This document shows, one piece after another, positions 1-8,777 of a stretch of DNA of 46,165 bases. The translations under genes and the position numbers were made by a program. The notes below the pieces were generated by a model. That model made no database searches, was not told the DNA's origin, and saw only the letters and a program-made list of their open reading frames with translations. Source of the stretch: Gammaproteobacteria bacterium (GTDB lineage Bacteria > Pseudomonadota > Gammaproteobacteria > Pseudomonadales > Cellvibrionaceae); contig JANYIO010000265.1 of the NCBI GenBank assembly GCA_025362015.1, forward strand, positions 1 through 46,165, read 5' to 3'. Every line of letters begins with the position of its first letter. The stretch's first letter is position 1.

Positions 1-1
1 T

Positions 2-370
2 GACATCAGCTTTGTGCAATGGATTGCACTTAAGAAACTGCGCGATGGCTCGGCACTAACTGCGAGTGACCTTTGCCGGGAGATGAGTCATGACAATGGC
101 GCCCTAACCCGTCTGCTGGACCAGCTTGAAGAGCGCGGCTATGTAGAACGCCAACGCAGTAAGCAGGATCGTCGTGTCGTTGATTTACAAATTACTGACG
201 CTGGCCTGCTCAAAGTGAAAGAACTGACGCCCTTGGTGGTCGATAACCTCAATGTTGTACTTGATCCTTTTAGTGCCGAAGAATTTGCTCAACTTATCGG
301 TTTGCTAGATAAACTAAAAATTCGCCTTGAACAATGTGCGGCGGAAAAAACATCGGACACTCCCTCATGA
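2..370 (+). CDS. MarR-family transcriptional regulator (5' truncated by window edge)
   Basis: The reading frame is open to the left edge, so the N-terminus lies outside the window; a GTG at 14 is internal to the domain and is not a credible start. What remains is the C-terminal two thirds of a MarR winged helix: a recognition-helix region (LCREMSHDNGALTRLLDQLE) followed by the wing with the typical DRR signature (KQDRRVVDLQITDAG) and a C-terminal dimerisation helix. MarR proteins bind palindromes as dimers and usually repress a neighbouring efflux operon until a small aromatic ligand binds. Its TGA overlaps the ATG of the outer-membrane component (ATGA), so it is probably the first gene of the efflux operon and its autoregulator, as in emrRAB. 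The ligand cannot be predicted. Confidence 0.88.
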   Translation, partial: DISFVQWIALKKLRDGSALTASDLCREMSHDNGALTRLLDQLEERGYVERQRSKQDRRVVDLQITDAGLLKVKELTPLVVDNLNVVLDPFSAEEFAQLIGLLDKLKIRLEQCAAEKTSDTPS

Positions 371-1869
371 AATCTACTAACTTCGCACCGCCCTTGTGGC
401 TGGCGCTAGGCACAAGCTTATTGCTGGCAAGTTGTGTATCGCCACCAAAAGATGAAGCTCGCCTCACTGTGATTGACGGAAAATCGCTGGGGTTGAGTGA
501 AAGCCAATCACCGCGCATCCAAAGCGGCTGGTGGAAAGTATTTGGCGATAGCCAACTGAACCATTTGATCGACGAATCCCTTGCCAACAATCCGAGCTTG
601 AGCGAAGCCTTGGTTCGCATTCGTCTCGCGCAAGCTCAAGCGATAGCGACCGGTGCTGCAACACGTCCGGGTGTTTCGCTAGATGGTGATGAGACTCGCC
701 AACGGCTCTCAGAAAACTATATTTATCCTCCTGCCGTAGCCGGATTCGGCATTGCCGGTGGCGATGTCGTCTGGATGGGGCAACTCACTGCGAATCTCTC
801 CTGGAATCTAGATTTCTGGGGACACCAATCCAATCTAGTTCATCAAGCAAAAGCAAAAGTCGCCGCTGCGGAATTGGATAATTTCTCTGCGCGCTTGGCG
901 CTATCGGGTGCTATCGCACAATCTTATGTTGAGCTTTACCATGCCTATATTCTTGCCGATATCGCCAAACAAAACGAACACCAGCGCGAATCTCTACTTA
1001 AGTTGACCCAACACCGTGTGAACGTAGGGCTAGATAATCAAGTTGAATTGAAAATTGCCGAAGCCGCTTTACCGCAAGTACGCAACGTACTACTGCAGGC
1101 TGAAAACCAGCGCGATCTTGCCGTCCATAATCTGGCAGCACTCTCTGGTCACGGAGCTAATATCTACGCGAGCATTGGTCGCCCACAGTTATCACCTGAT
1201 GTCACTCTCCCACTACCTAATGAATTGACGCTCGATCTGTTATCCCGTCGCCCGGATATTCTCGCAGCCAAAGTTCGAGTGGAAGCTGCAACTGCAGGTC
1301 GCACTGCCGCTAAAGCTGCGTTTTATCCTGACATTAACCTCAAAGCTTTTGTCGGTTTCCAAGCGGTTGGACTCGATAAGTTACTAGATTCCGGCAGCCT
1401 TATTTATGGTGCAGGCCCTGCATTGCACTTGCCGATCTTTGATTCCCAACGGTTAAAAGCTGGCTACTTTGGCGCGACCGCTGAGCTTGATGGTGCCATC
1501 GCCAGTTACAACGATGCGGTGTTGAAAGCTATTCGCGATGTGGCCGACCAACTTAGCCGCAACCAATCTCTAAACCAACAACTAGTGCATGCGAGGCAAA
1601 CATTGGAAGCCACTGAGGCAGCTTACAAGCTGGCAGAACAACGCTATCAGGCTGGCCTTAGCTCGCAATTGGCGGTGCTTAATGTCGAATCAAACCTGCT
1701 CAATGCGCGCCGCGATTTGGTTTCGCTAAAAACCCAGCTACTCATTACCCGCGTCACTTTGTTGCTGACCCTTGGCGGCAGCTTTGACCCAACCACAAAT
1801 CCTGTTACCGGTCAGCCGCCGTCTCTGATCAAAAACAGTCTTGTCTCGAATAATCTGGCCGTTAATTAA
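367..1869 (+). CDS. Efflux outer-membrane lipoprotein, NodT/OprM (TolC-like) family
   Basis: A 500-residue outer-membrane factor that would form the trimeric channel of a tripartite efflux pump. The N-terminus has a lipoprotein signal with lipobox LLAS-C at about residue 23, predicting lipid anchoring to the outer membrane. The body carries two copies of the OEP repeat: N-terminal SGWWKVFGDSQLNHLIDESL with ANNPSLSEALVRIRLAQAQ, and C-terminal AYKLAEQRYQAGLSSQLAVL, plus the central LLSRRPDILAAKVRVEAA signature shared by this family. I chose the ATG at 367, which overlaps the MarR stop and gives a proper signal peptide; an upstream in-frame codon at 334 would bury the signal. It is followed 11 bases later by the adaptor gene, so it is a dedicated partner of that pump. 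Confidence 0.93.
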   Translation: MKSTNFAPPLWLALGTSLLLASCVSPPKDEARLTVIDGKSLGLSESQSPRIQSGWWKVFGDSQLNHLIDESLANNPSLSEALVRIRLAQAQAIATGAATRPGVSLDGDETRQRLSENYIYPPAVAGFGIAGGDVVWMGQLTANLSWNLDFWGHQSNLVHQAKAKVAAAELDNFSARLALSGAIAQSYVELYHAYILADIAKQNEHQRESLLKLTQHRVNVGLDNQVELKIAEAALPQVRNVLLQAENQRDLAVHNLAALSGHGANIYASIGRPQLSPDVTLPLPNELTLDLLSRRPDILAAKVRVEAATAGRTAAKAAFYPDINLKAFVGFQAVGLDKLLDSGSLIYGAGPALHLPIFDSQRLKAGYFGATAELDGAIASYNDAVLKAIRDVADQLSRNQSLNQQLVHARQTLEATEAAYKLAEQRYQAGLSSQLAVLNVESNLLNARRDLVSLKTQLLITRVTLLLTLGGSFDPTTNPVTGQPPSLIKNSLVSNNLAVN

Positions 1870-1880
1870 GGAGCCTCATC

Positions 1881-3080
1881 ATGAATAATCCATCTTCTAC
1901 AACTGATAATAATCTTCCAAATAACGGCAAGCGCAACCAACGGCTGTTGATTCTCGCAGCTCTGGTAGCGATCTCAATAGTTGCCTACACAGCTTACTAT
2001 TTCTTGCATTCGCGCTTCTTTGAAGAGACCGACGATGCTTACGTTGCTTCCGATGTAGTACAAATCACCAGCGAAGTTGCGGGCACTATTACGGCGGTAC
2101 ACGTGGACAACACACAACAAGTTGAACGCGGCCAGCTCTTGATCGAACTGGACAAATCCGATGCTGAAATTGCCGTAGCATCTGCCGAGGCTGAGCTGGC
2201 ACGCACCGTACGCAGCGTGCGTGGGCTTTTCTCCAAATCCAGCGGCCTGCGTTCGGTTATCAATGCCCGAAAAATCGCGTTGCACAGCGCCAATGAAGAT
2301 CTCCAACGCCGACTTAAAGTGGCCGCGGAAGGCGGTGTTTCTGCTGAAGAATTGCAACATTCACGCGATCAAGTAGCACAGCTGGAAGCCTCACTCGCCA
2401 CCAGCACTGAAGAACTTGAGACCAATAATGCCCAGGTTGAAAACACCACGGTTACCAATCATCCCCAAGTGCTTGCAGCAGCAGCTAACCTTCGCCAGGC
2501 CGCACTCGCACTGAAACGCACCCGCATTACCGCACCGGTTAGCGGCGCCGTTGCTCGCCGCAACGTAGAGCTAGGCACTCGTATTGCTGCTGGAACACCT
2601 CTGTTTGCGGTAGTGCCTATGGAAAATGCCTGGGTCGATGCCAACTTTAAGGAAGTTCAACTTGAGCATATGCGCGTTGGTCAGCCAGTGGAGGTTCACT
2701 CTGACCTTTATGGTAAAGATGTGAAATATCATGGCAAGATCGCCGGCTTGGGTGCAGGTAGCGGCTCGGCTTTTGCACTTTTGCCACCCCAAAATGCATC
2801 CGGCAACTGGATCAAAATTGTTCAGCGCGTACCCGTACGCATAGCGCTCGATCCTAAAGAGTTAGCTAAATATCCACTGCGTCTAGGCCTGTCAATGAAA
2901 GCAGAGGTTGATATACACGATACCAGTGGCTCATTGGTCGCAACCCAGCTACGCGCGGCGCCGCAACAAGTGACGATTTCTGCCGATCAGGGGGCCATGA
3001 TTGACCAGAAAATCGTCGAGATCATTAAACGTAACAGCCACGAGCTTGCAGTTAAACCTGCCGAGAGTGGTGTACTGTGA
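1881..3080 (+). CDS. emrA: Periplasmic adaptor (membrane fusion protein), HlyD/EmrA family
   Basis: A 399-residue inner-membrane-anchored adaptor linking the transporter to the outer-membrane channel. One N-terminal membrane segment spans about residues 22-42, followed by the EmrA-type motif EETDDAYVASDVVQITSEV and the first half of a biotinyl-lipoyl domain (VAGTITAVHVDNTQQVERGQLL). A long helical hairpin follows (about 95-210), then the second lipoyl half (TRITAPVSGAVARRNVELGT) and a beta-barrel domain. It starts 8 bases after an AAGGAG ribosome site and ends by overlapping the transporter start (GTGA). The family assignment is secure; the exact name emrA reflects family resemblance, not proven substrate identity. 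Confidence 0.92.
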   Translation: MNNPSSTTDNNLPNNGKRNQRLLILAALVAISIVAYTAYYFLHSRFFEETDDAYVASDVVQITSEVAGTITAVHVDNTQQVERGQLLIELDKSDAEIAVASAEAELARTVRSVRGLFSKSSGLRSVINARKIALHSANEDLQRRLKVAAEGGVSAEELQHSRDQVAQLEASLATSTEELETNNAQVENTTVTNHPQVLAAAANLRQAALALKRTRITAPVSGAVARRNVELGTRIAAGTPLFAVVPMENAWVDANFKEVQLEHMRVGQPVEVHSDLYGKDVKYHGKIAGLGAGSGSAFALLPPQNASGNWIKIVQRVPVRIALDPKELAKYPLRLGLSMKAEVDIHDTSGSLVATQLRAAPQQVTISADQGAMIDQKIVEIIKRNSHELAVKPAESGVL

Positions 3081-4636
3081 GTAGCGCCGTTGCCAATAAC
3101 CCACCTGACCATACTTCAGGTGTTGGACTGCCCCACGGGCTAGTCGCAACCGCGTTGGCGCTCGGCACTTTCATGCAAGTGCTCGATACCACGATCGCCA
3201 ATGTTTCGATTCCAACGATTGCCGGTAACCTCGGTGTTTCCCCTGACCAGGGCACCTGGGTTATCACCTCTTTCGCCGTTGCCAATGGTATCTCGGTACC
3301 ATTGACTGGCTGGTTAATGCAACGGTTCGGCGTAGTCCGCACCTTTGCAGTTTCAGTGCTGCTCTTCACTCTTGCGTCGCTACTGTGTGGTCTTGCCTGG
3401 AGCTTGCCGTCGTTGATTGCCTTCCGGGTTTTACAGGGCGCCGTTTCCGGCCCCATGATTCCCGGCTCCCAAGCACTGTTGTTATCACTATTTCCACCCC
3501 ATAAAAAAGGCACTGCACTGGCGGTTTGGTCGATGACCACACTGGTCGCTCCTATCTTTGGTCCGATTCTTGGCGGTTATATTTCCGACAACTACTCTTG
3601 GCCATGGATTTTCCTGATCAATGTGCCCGTTGGTTTATTCTGCGCATTCGTTTGCTGGCAAGGCATGAAACATCGCGAAACACCTACACGTAAATTGCCC
3701 ATTGATGGCATAGGTTTAGGCCTATTGATTATCTGGGTAGGTTCGCTGCAAATTATGCTCGATAAAGGCAAAGATGCAGATTGGTTCCACTCCGGTTTTA
3801 TTGTCATTATGGCCGCCGTCGCATTAGTTGGTTTTATCACTTTTCTAATTTGGGAGTTCAGCGAGAAGCATCCCATTGTTGACCTGTCGCTTTTCAAAAA
3901 TCGCAACTTCAGCATCGGCACTACCGCGCTCTGTTTAGGTTACGGCGTGTTTTTTGGCGCAGTAGTATTACAACCATTGTGGATGCAAACCTGGTTAGGC
4001 TACAACGCAACCTGGGCCGGTTTTGTTGCTGCGCCCAGTGGTGTGGTGGCCGTGTTGCTATCGCCATTTGTAGGAAAATACATCTCTAAATTTGATGTAC
4101 GTTTGTTCGCGACATTTTCGTTCTTTGTCTTCGGCATCTCCTATTTCATGCGTGCCGGTTACACCGCCGATGCCAGCTTTACTACCTTTATGACACCACT
4201 GCTGGTGCAAGGTATTGCTATGTCGATTTTCTTTGTGGCGATGATTTCTATCGTTTTTGAAGGAGTAGCTCCCGCACAAATTCCATCGGCCTCAGGGTTA
4301 TCAAATTTCCTGCGCATCACTGCCGGTAGTTTTGCGACTTCGATTACGACAACCTTTTGGGATAACCACTCTGCCCTACATCAATCGCACATGGCTGAAG
4401 CGTCCAGTATTTACGATTCAAACTTGCACGAAGCTATGGGGAAACTTTCTGCTGCCGGATTTAATCAGGCACAATCGCTCAGCGTGTTAAGTCGCGAATT
4501 AAGTAGCCAAGCCCATCTTTTGTCTGCGTTGGATTTTTTCTGGATGGCAGGTTGGTTATGCTGGGGAATTGCAGGTTTGGTCTGGTTTACGCGTCGACCT
4601 AACGGCAGCCCGAGGCCTGCAGTAGCAGCGGATTAA
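3077..4636 (+). CDS. emrB: MFS drug transporter, DHA2 (14-TM) family, EmrB-like
   Basis: A 519-residue, highly hydrophobic inner-membrane antiporter expected to have 14 membrane helices. It shows the DHA2 signatures: FMQVLDTTIANVSIPTIAG in helix 1, WVITSFAVANGISVPLTGWL after it, the motif C region (APIFGPILGGYI) and WPWIFLINVPVG. It would use the proton gradient to drive substrates through the EmrA-like adaptor and the outer-membrane channel encoded just upstream. Translation begins at GTG, overlapping the adaptor TGA by four bases, so the two are probably translationally coupled. No hairpin followed by a T-run was found directly behind the gene, although the next 50 bases are AT-rich. Confidence 0.93.
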   Translation: MSSAVANNPPDHTSGVGLPHGLVATALALGTFMQVLDTTIANVSIPTIAGNLGVSPDQGTWVITSFAVANGISVPLTGWLMQRFGVVRTFAVSVLLFTLASLLCGLAWSLPSLIAFRVLQGAVSGPMIPGSQALLLSLFPPHKKGTALAVWSMTTLVAPIFGPILGGYISDNYSWPWIFLINVPVGLFCAFVCWQGMKHRETPTRKLPIDGIGLGLLIIWVGSLQIMLDKGKDADWFHSGFIVIMAAVALVGFITFLIWEFSEKHPIVDLSLFKNRNFSIGTTALCLGYGVFFGAVVLQPLWMQTWLGYNATWAGFVAAPSGVVAVLLSPFVGKYISKFDVRLFATFSFFVFGISYFMRAGYTADASFTTFMTPLLVQGIAMSIFFVAMISIVFEGVAPAQIPSASGLSNFLRITAGSFATSITTTFWDNHSALHQSHMAEASSIYDSNLHEAMGKLSAAGFNQAQSLSVLSRELSSQAHLLSALDFFWMAGWLCWGIAGLVWFTRRPNGSPRPAVAAD

Positions 4637-4690
4637 TTTTATTACTCATTTTTTTAATACAACGGAATAATTTTTTAAGGCAAACGAATC

Positions 4691-4802
4691 TACTAACGAA
4701 ACACCTGAAAAGAATACTGTTCAATTTAAAACACGCTGTGAATACGTTCATGTGCTTCTGACGGTTTTGAATCAACAGTATTCTTTATTTTCGATTTATT
4801 AA
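4691..4802. repeat. Left copy of an imperfect inverted repeat flanking the hydrolase gene
   Basis: This stretch is the imperfect reverse complement of 6054-6202. Matching blocks, read on the plus strand here, include TACTAACGAAACAC, TGAAAAG, TGTTCAA, TGTGAATAC, GGTTTTGAATCAA, CAGTA and TCTTTATTTTCGATTTATTA. The other arm is about 37 bases longer because of an insertion in its middle. The arms sit outside the hydrolase gene on each side, about 50 bases past its stop and about 25 bases before its start. Confidence 0.8.
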
Positions 4803-4851
4803 ATATACATATATTCCATACCAGGCATCACAATTTTCTCTATGTAAAAAT

Positions 4852-6027
4852 TCAAAATAATTTATGCTGCAACAACCAATCATAAATATTTTGGTTATAG
4901 ATATCGTATTGACTCAGCCCACCACCTAACCCAGTCAGCGTAAAAATGGGATCTAAAAGATCGTTGTGCCCCAATCCTTTGAAGACTGTTACTTTTGCGT
5001 GCTCTGATGGTTGACAAGCATTTATAGAGTTTACTGTCTGCACAACATTAATGTAATTAACAACACTATCCAGCTCTCCGTTAAATGCCCACGTAGGCGT
5101 ATTTTTGAGTATGCACCCTGATTGATCGCCGTAATAACCGGATATGGGAACAATTGCAGCAAGTTGATCGGGATAACTAATTGCGTAGGCCCAGGTATCT
5201 CCCGCACCTTGACTGTGGCCCATCATATAAATGCGCGAAGTATCAACTTGATACGAATTAATCGCGTAATCAATAAATAATTTGGTGCGATAAGTTGATT
5301 CAGGACTTGATGCGTCTACACATTTTTGAAGCGACAATACAATAAATGGTTGTGAATTATCCCACTGTTCTAATTTGATCGCTTTTACAAGACTTGCGCT
5401 TTCTAAAGTTGAAAGTGGTGTTTGTTGTGTTTTCGAATCAAGGAAGCGCGCATTAAACCAGCCGTGCTGAAAAATTATTAACGGAAATTTCTGAATAGGA
5501 TCATCACTATAATGAACAGGCAAGTGCTCGTAATAACCTAAGTGAGCACTGGTGGTGCCAATGTCTCGTGCAGTTTGAGCAGTAAAAGTACCCGAATTAA
5601 CACGTACAACACGCACTGCTTCGGTAGCGGGTAAATTTGCACTGTTAGTGACTTTGTAGTGAATTAAATAATCCCCTACAGTATTAGTGTCAACGGAATC
5701 CAATCCGGTAGTTTGAATTTGACTACTAATATTGCCATCGACAGGATCTGTTGCAGAAGCGCCAGCATCAACATAGTTTGAATTAAGTGATTGATTAATG
5801 ACTCTTGCACCGTTTAACGTAATGACGGGTTGATTCGGGTTGTTGGGGTTTATGAGTGTTGTCGACATACATTGTGTGTACAAGATATCGTCAGGAAGAA
5901 TCGGTAGGCTGGGGGTTATAACAGTTCCGGAGGAAGAGTTACTGTTTCCACCGCCGCCACAGCTTGTAATAAATAAAACAACTACAAAAAATAAGTTACG
6001 TATTAAAATTTTATAACCCGCTTCCAT
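4852..6027 (-). CDS. Lipoprotein alpha/beta-hydrolase (esterase) with N-terminal DUF5011-type Ig-like domain
   Basis: A predicted surface or periplasmic lipoprotein of 391 residues. The signal peptide ends in lipobox FITS-C (Cys23) and is followed by a GGGG linker common in gammaproteobacterial lipoproteins. Residues about 65-143 look like a DUF5011/bacterial Ig-like module (ARVINQSLNSNYVDAGASA, DPVDGNIS, VGDYLIHYKV). The catalytic part begins with FPLIIFQHGW (oxyanion region), has the nucleophile elbow GHSQG (Ser272), and candidate acid and base in NGELDSVV (Asp320) and GLGHND (His354). This resembles PHB-depolymerase/feruloyl-esterase-like hydrolases; the substrate is unknown. I start at the ATG five bases after AGGAG rather than the GTG two codons earlier. 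The gene stands alone between two long inverted repeats. Confidence 0.85.
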   Translation of the reverse strand: MEAGYKILIRNLFFVVVLFITSCGGGGNSNSSSGTVITPSLPILPDDILYTQCMSTTLINPNNPNQPVITLNGARVINQSLNSNYVDAGASATDPVDGNISSQIQTTGLDSVDTNTVGDYLIHYKVTNSANLPATEAVRVVRVNSGTFTAQTARDIGTTSAHLGYYEHLPVHYSDDPIQKFPLIIFQHGWFNARFLDSKTQQTPLSTLESASLVKAIKLEQWDNSQPFIVLSLQKCVDASSPESTYRTKLFIDYAINSYQVDTSRIYMMGHSQGAGDTWAYAISYPDQLAAIVPISGYYGDQSGCILKNTPTWAFNGELDSVVNYINVVQTVNSINACQPSEHAKVTVFKGLGHNDLLDPIFTLTGLGGGLSQYDIYNQNIYDWLLQHKLF

Positions 6028-6053
6028 TACCACTCCTAGATTCTTTAAGTATT

Positions 6054-6202
6054 AATAAATCGAAAATAAAGACTACTGTTTGATTCAAAACTGTATGAAG
6101 CATAAATACCGATTCGAGCTTACACAGATGTATTCACAGTATGCTTTGGCTTGAACTGCATGTTTTTACTTGAACAATATCTTTTCATGTGTTTCGTTAG
6201 TA
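6054..6202. repeat. Right copy of the imperfect inverted repeat flanking the hydrolase gene
   Basis: Its reverse complement resembles 4691-4802 over most of its length: GTTTCGTTAGTA at the outer end, CTTTTCA, TTGAACA, GTATTCACA, TTGATTCAAAAC and TAATAAATCGAAAATAAAG at the inner end. It covers the upstream region of the hydrolase gene, so any promoter of that gene probably lies in it. Confidence 0.8.
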
Positions 6203-6270
6203 AGTATCTGCTAAATAAAGTTGCAATACGGTATAGAAAACCCCATCTCATTCATGAGCTTTTATATCAA

Positions 6271-7818
6271 TTACTCTTCATTCTCGTCATTGATAGATGC
6301 ATCATCAATTGGCTCCAATAACACCGTAGTAGCGTCACTGTCATCTTCTAATAAATTTGCACCAATCCGTTTTTTAGTTTTTGCACCCAGGCGACGCAAA
6401 TCATCAACTCGTTTTACTAAATTTCCGCGACCCGTTTGCAAACGATTGCGGGCTAAATTATAGGCTTCTTGTGATTTCCCCAAATAATTCTGAATGGAGT
6501 CCATTGCTTCTAATAACAATACAAATTGATCATGCAATGCGCCCGCCTCTTTCGCGATTTGTTCCGCATTTTTATTTTGTTTTTCGTAACGCCAAATATT
6601 TTCAACTGTGCGTAAGGTCGCCAGTAAAGTTGTGGGGCTGACTAAAATGATGTGTTTGTCGTAAGCAACACGATATAAACCCGGATCATGCTGGAGGGCG
6701 AGCAAAAATGCGGCCTCAATAGGAATAAATATAAATACAAAATCTAATGCCTTTACTCCCTCTAACTTCTCATAATCTTTGATACTTAGCCCTTTGATGT
6801 GATTACGCAGCGAATTAACATGGGCATTTAAATATAACTTACGTTCCTGATCATCTTCTGTGGAGCAGAATTTTTCGTAATCGATAAGCGACACTTTCGA
6901 GTCAATAATAATATCTTTTTGTTCAGGCAAATGAATGATCACATCTGGCATGCGACGTGAGCCATCATCGCTGGTAAAACTCATTTGCGTGTCGTATTCA
7001 CGACCTTTCTGCAACCCGGATTCCTCTAACAACCGCTCAAGAATCACTTCACCCCAATTGCCTTGGGTCTTATTATTACCTTTGAGAGCCTGGGCAAGAT
7101 TAACGGCATCTTCACCAATTTTTTGTGCTTGTTTTTGTAGCTCTACAACTTGACCCGATAAACGGTTACGGTCGGCATTTTCTTTTTCATAGACATCTTC
7201 AACTTTTTTACGAAACTCATTGAGCTGTAATTTAAAGGGGTCCAATGTATTTTCTAATAAGCTCTTACTGCTTTGCGAAAACTGTTGTTGTTTATTATCA
7301 AAAATTTTATTGGCAATATTTTCAAATTCTTTTGCCAACTCTATTTTGGCATTCTGTAATAGTGCCAACTGCTCCACAAAGTTTTTACGCTCTTGATCCA
7401 AACGTGTATTTAATTCTGTCGCTTCTGCACTGACTTTTGCCAGCGCAGCATCTTTACTCAATAATTGTTGTTGTGTTTGATGCAACTGCTGCAATTTTTC
7501 TTTTGCTGCGGCAAGTTCCTGCAAACTATGATTTGATTGTTCTTGCAATTGTTGATGCACAAGTTTTAGTTGTGTTAACTCTTGCTTCGCCTCTTGCGCT
7601 TGCTGTCTGGCTTGCAACAACTCATGCTGCATGCCAGTTTCGCGCACGGCCAATTGATGAATTTCTTGTACATGTAACGACTTCAGCTCATTCTCACGCA
7701 ACAGTAATGCATCCTCCTGGCGCTTATGGCTAGTTGCCCGCAACAACAGATTGGCGAAAATAAAACCAACGCCGGCAGCAATTAACACAACGAAAACAAT
7801 AATAAATGGGCTATTCAC
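6271..7818 (-). CDS. rmuC: DNA recombination protein RmuC
   Basis: A 515-residue member of the RmuC family, a predicted PD-(D/E)XK-fold protein that limits recombination at inverted repeats; its biochemical activity is not well defined. An N-terminal membrane anchor (about residues 5-25) is followed by a long Gln/Glu/Lys-rich coiled coil (about 35-200) and then the conserved RmuC domain, recognisable from NNKTQGNWGEVILERLLEES, the MPDVIIHLPEQKDIIIDSKV core (candidate nuclease strand), and VSPTTLLATLRTVENIWRYE. The start is GTG, preceded by AAGGA at suitable spacing. It is divergent from murI with a gap of 93 bases. The acidic C-terminal tail (DDSDATTVLLEP) is not conserved in the family as I know it. 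Confidence 0.95.
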   Translation of the reverse strand: MNSPFIIVFVVLIAAGVGFIFANLLLRATSHKRQEDALLLRENELKSLHVQEIHQLAVRETGMQHELLQARQQAQEAKQELTQLKLVHQQLQEQSNHSLQELAAAKEKLQQLHQTQQQLLSKDAALAKVSAEATELNTRLDQERKNFVEQLALLQNAKIELAKEFENIANKIFDNKQQQFSQSSKSLLENTLDPFKLQLNEFRKKVEDVYEKENADRNRLSGQVVELQKQAQKIGEDAVNLAQALKGNNKTQGNWGEVILERLLEESGLQKGREYDTQMSFTSDDGSRRMPDVIIHLPEQKDIIIDSKVSLIDYEKFCSTEDDQERKLYLNAHVNSLRNHIKGLSIKDYEKLEGVKALDFVFIFIPIEAAFLLALQHDPGLYRVAYDKHIILVSPTTLLATLRTVENIWRYEKQNKNAEQIAKEAGALHDQFVLLLEAMDSIQNYLGKSQEAYNLARNRLQTGRGNLVKRVDDLRRLGAKTKKRIGANLLEDDSDATTVLLEPIDDASINDENEE

Positions 7819-7911
7819 AGCGGTTCCTTAATAAATAGGTTGAGAGCAAGTGACGGCTCCCCTAAAATTCGGTTTTCAGTATTCTATCGCAATTATTCAC
7901 ATCGAGCTTCC

Positions 7912-8730
7912 ATGACCTCATCGCCAATAGCCTCTACCCCCCGCATTCTGGTTTTTGATTCTGGCGTCGGCGGTTTGAGTATTGTCCATGAAATACAAAA
8001 AAAATTGCCTTTTGCTCCCTTAATTTATGCATCGGACAACGCATTCTTTCCCTACGGCACAAAAGGCGAAGCCGAATTAATTACCCGAGTGGATGCCGTA
8101 TTACATAAAATTATTGCGGCGCATCCAATTGATATTATCGTAATTGCCTGCAATACCGCCAGCACCCTTACCCTACCCCATATTCGCGATAATTTCCCAC
8201 AGCCAGTAGTAGGTGTAGTACCAGCGATAAAACCAGCGGCAGCACACAGCAAATCGCAAGTGATTGGCTTACTCGCAACACCCGCAACAGTGGCGCGTCC
8301 TTACACTCACGCATTGATTCGCGAACATGCGCCCAATGCCGAGGTTATTTCCGTAGGTTCGAGCGAATTAGTGGAGCTTGCAGAACATAAGTTACGTGGC
8401 GGCGAAGTAAAACCTGAACAACTCCATACTATTTTACAACCTTTTTTCCTACATTCACGTATTGCTGAAATGGATGCACTCGTTTTAGCCTGCACTCATT
8501 TCCCCTTATTGCGCAATGAATTAGCCGCACAATTTTTGCCGCAGGTACAATTGATCGATTCAGGTGAAGCTATTGCTCGTCGCGTTGCATCCTTGTTAGA
8601 ACCACATCATTTTATTGCACAAACACCTGAGCATTGGGCAGTATTTACCAAAGCATCGTCAGCAGTAAATGCGCTAAGCCCACAACTTGTTCAATTTGGA
8701 ATTCATCGCATAAACATCATCGAAGTTTAA
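7912..8730 (+). CDS. murI: Glutamate racemase
   Basis: Interconverts L- and D-glutamate without a cofactor to supply D-Glu for peptidoglycan. It is 272 residues with both catalytic cysteines visible: Cys80 in ACNTAS and Cys194 in ACTHFPLL, and the substrate-binding DSGVGGLS near the N-terminus (residues 16-23) and SDNAFFPYG (41-49). I place the start at ATG 7912; the frame is open upstream to a TTG at 7840, but that would add 24 residues not found in the family. The upstream Shine-Dalgarno is weak. The gene is followed by the methyltransferase gene after 47 T-rich bases, so they may be cotranscribed. Confidence 0.96.
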   Translation: MTSSPIASTPRILVFDSGVGGLSIVHEIQKKLPFAPLIYASDNAFFPYGTKGEAELITRVDAVLHKIIAAHPIDIIVIACNTASTLTLPHIRDNFPQPVVGVVPAIKPAAAHSKSQVIGLLATPATVARPYTHALIREHAPNAEVISVGSSELVELAEHKLRGGEVKPEQLHTILQPFFLHSRIAEMDALVLACTHFPLLRNELAAQFLPQVQLIDSGEAIARRVASLLEPHHFIAQTPEHWAVFTKASSAVNALSPQLVQFGIHRINIIEV

Positions 8731-8777
8731 AATTGCTTTCGTTTTTTATTCGATCTCGTTTTTATTAAAGGTAAGTT

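Noticed and set aside
3052-3540. 162-residue open frame opposite the MFS gene start
   Set aside because: Shadow of a GC-richer gene on the other strand, with no domain and no context.
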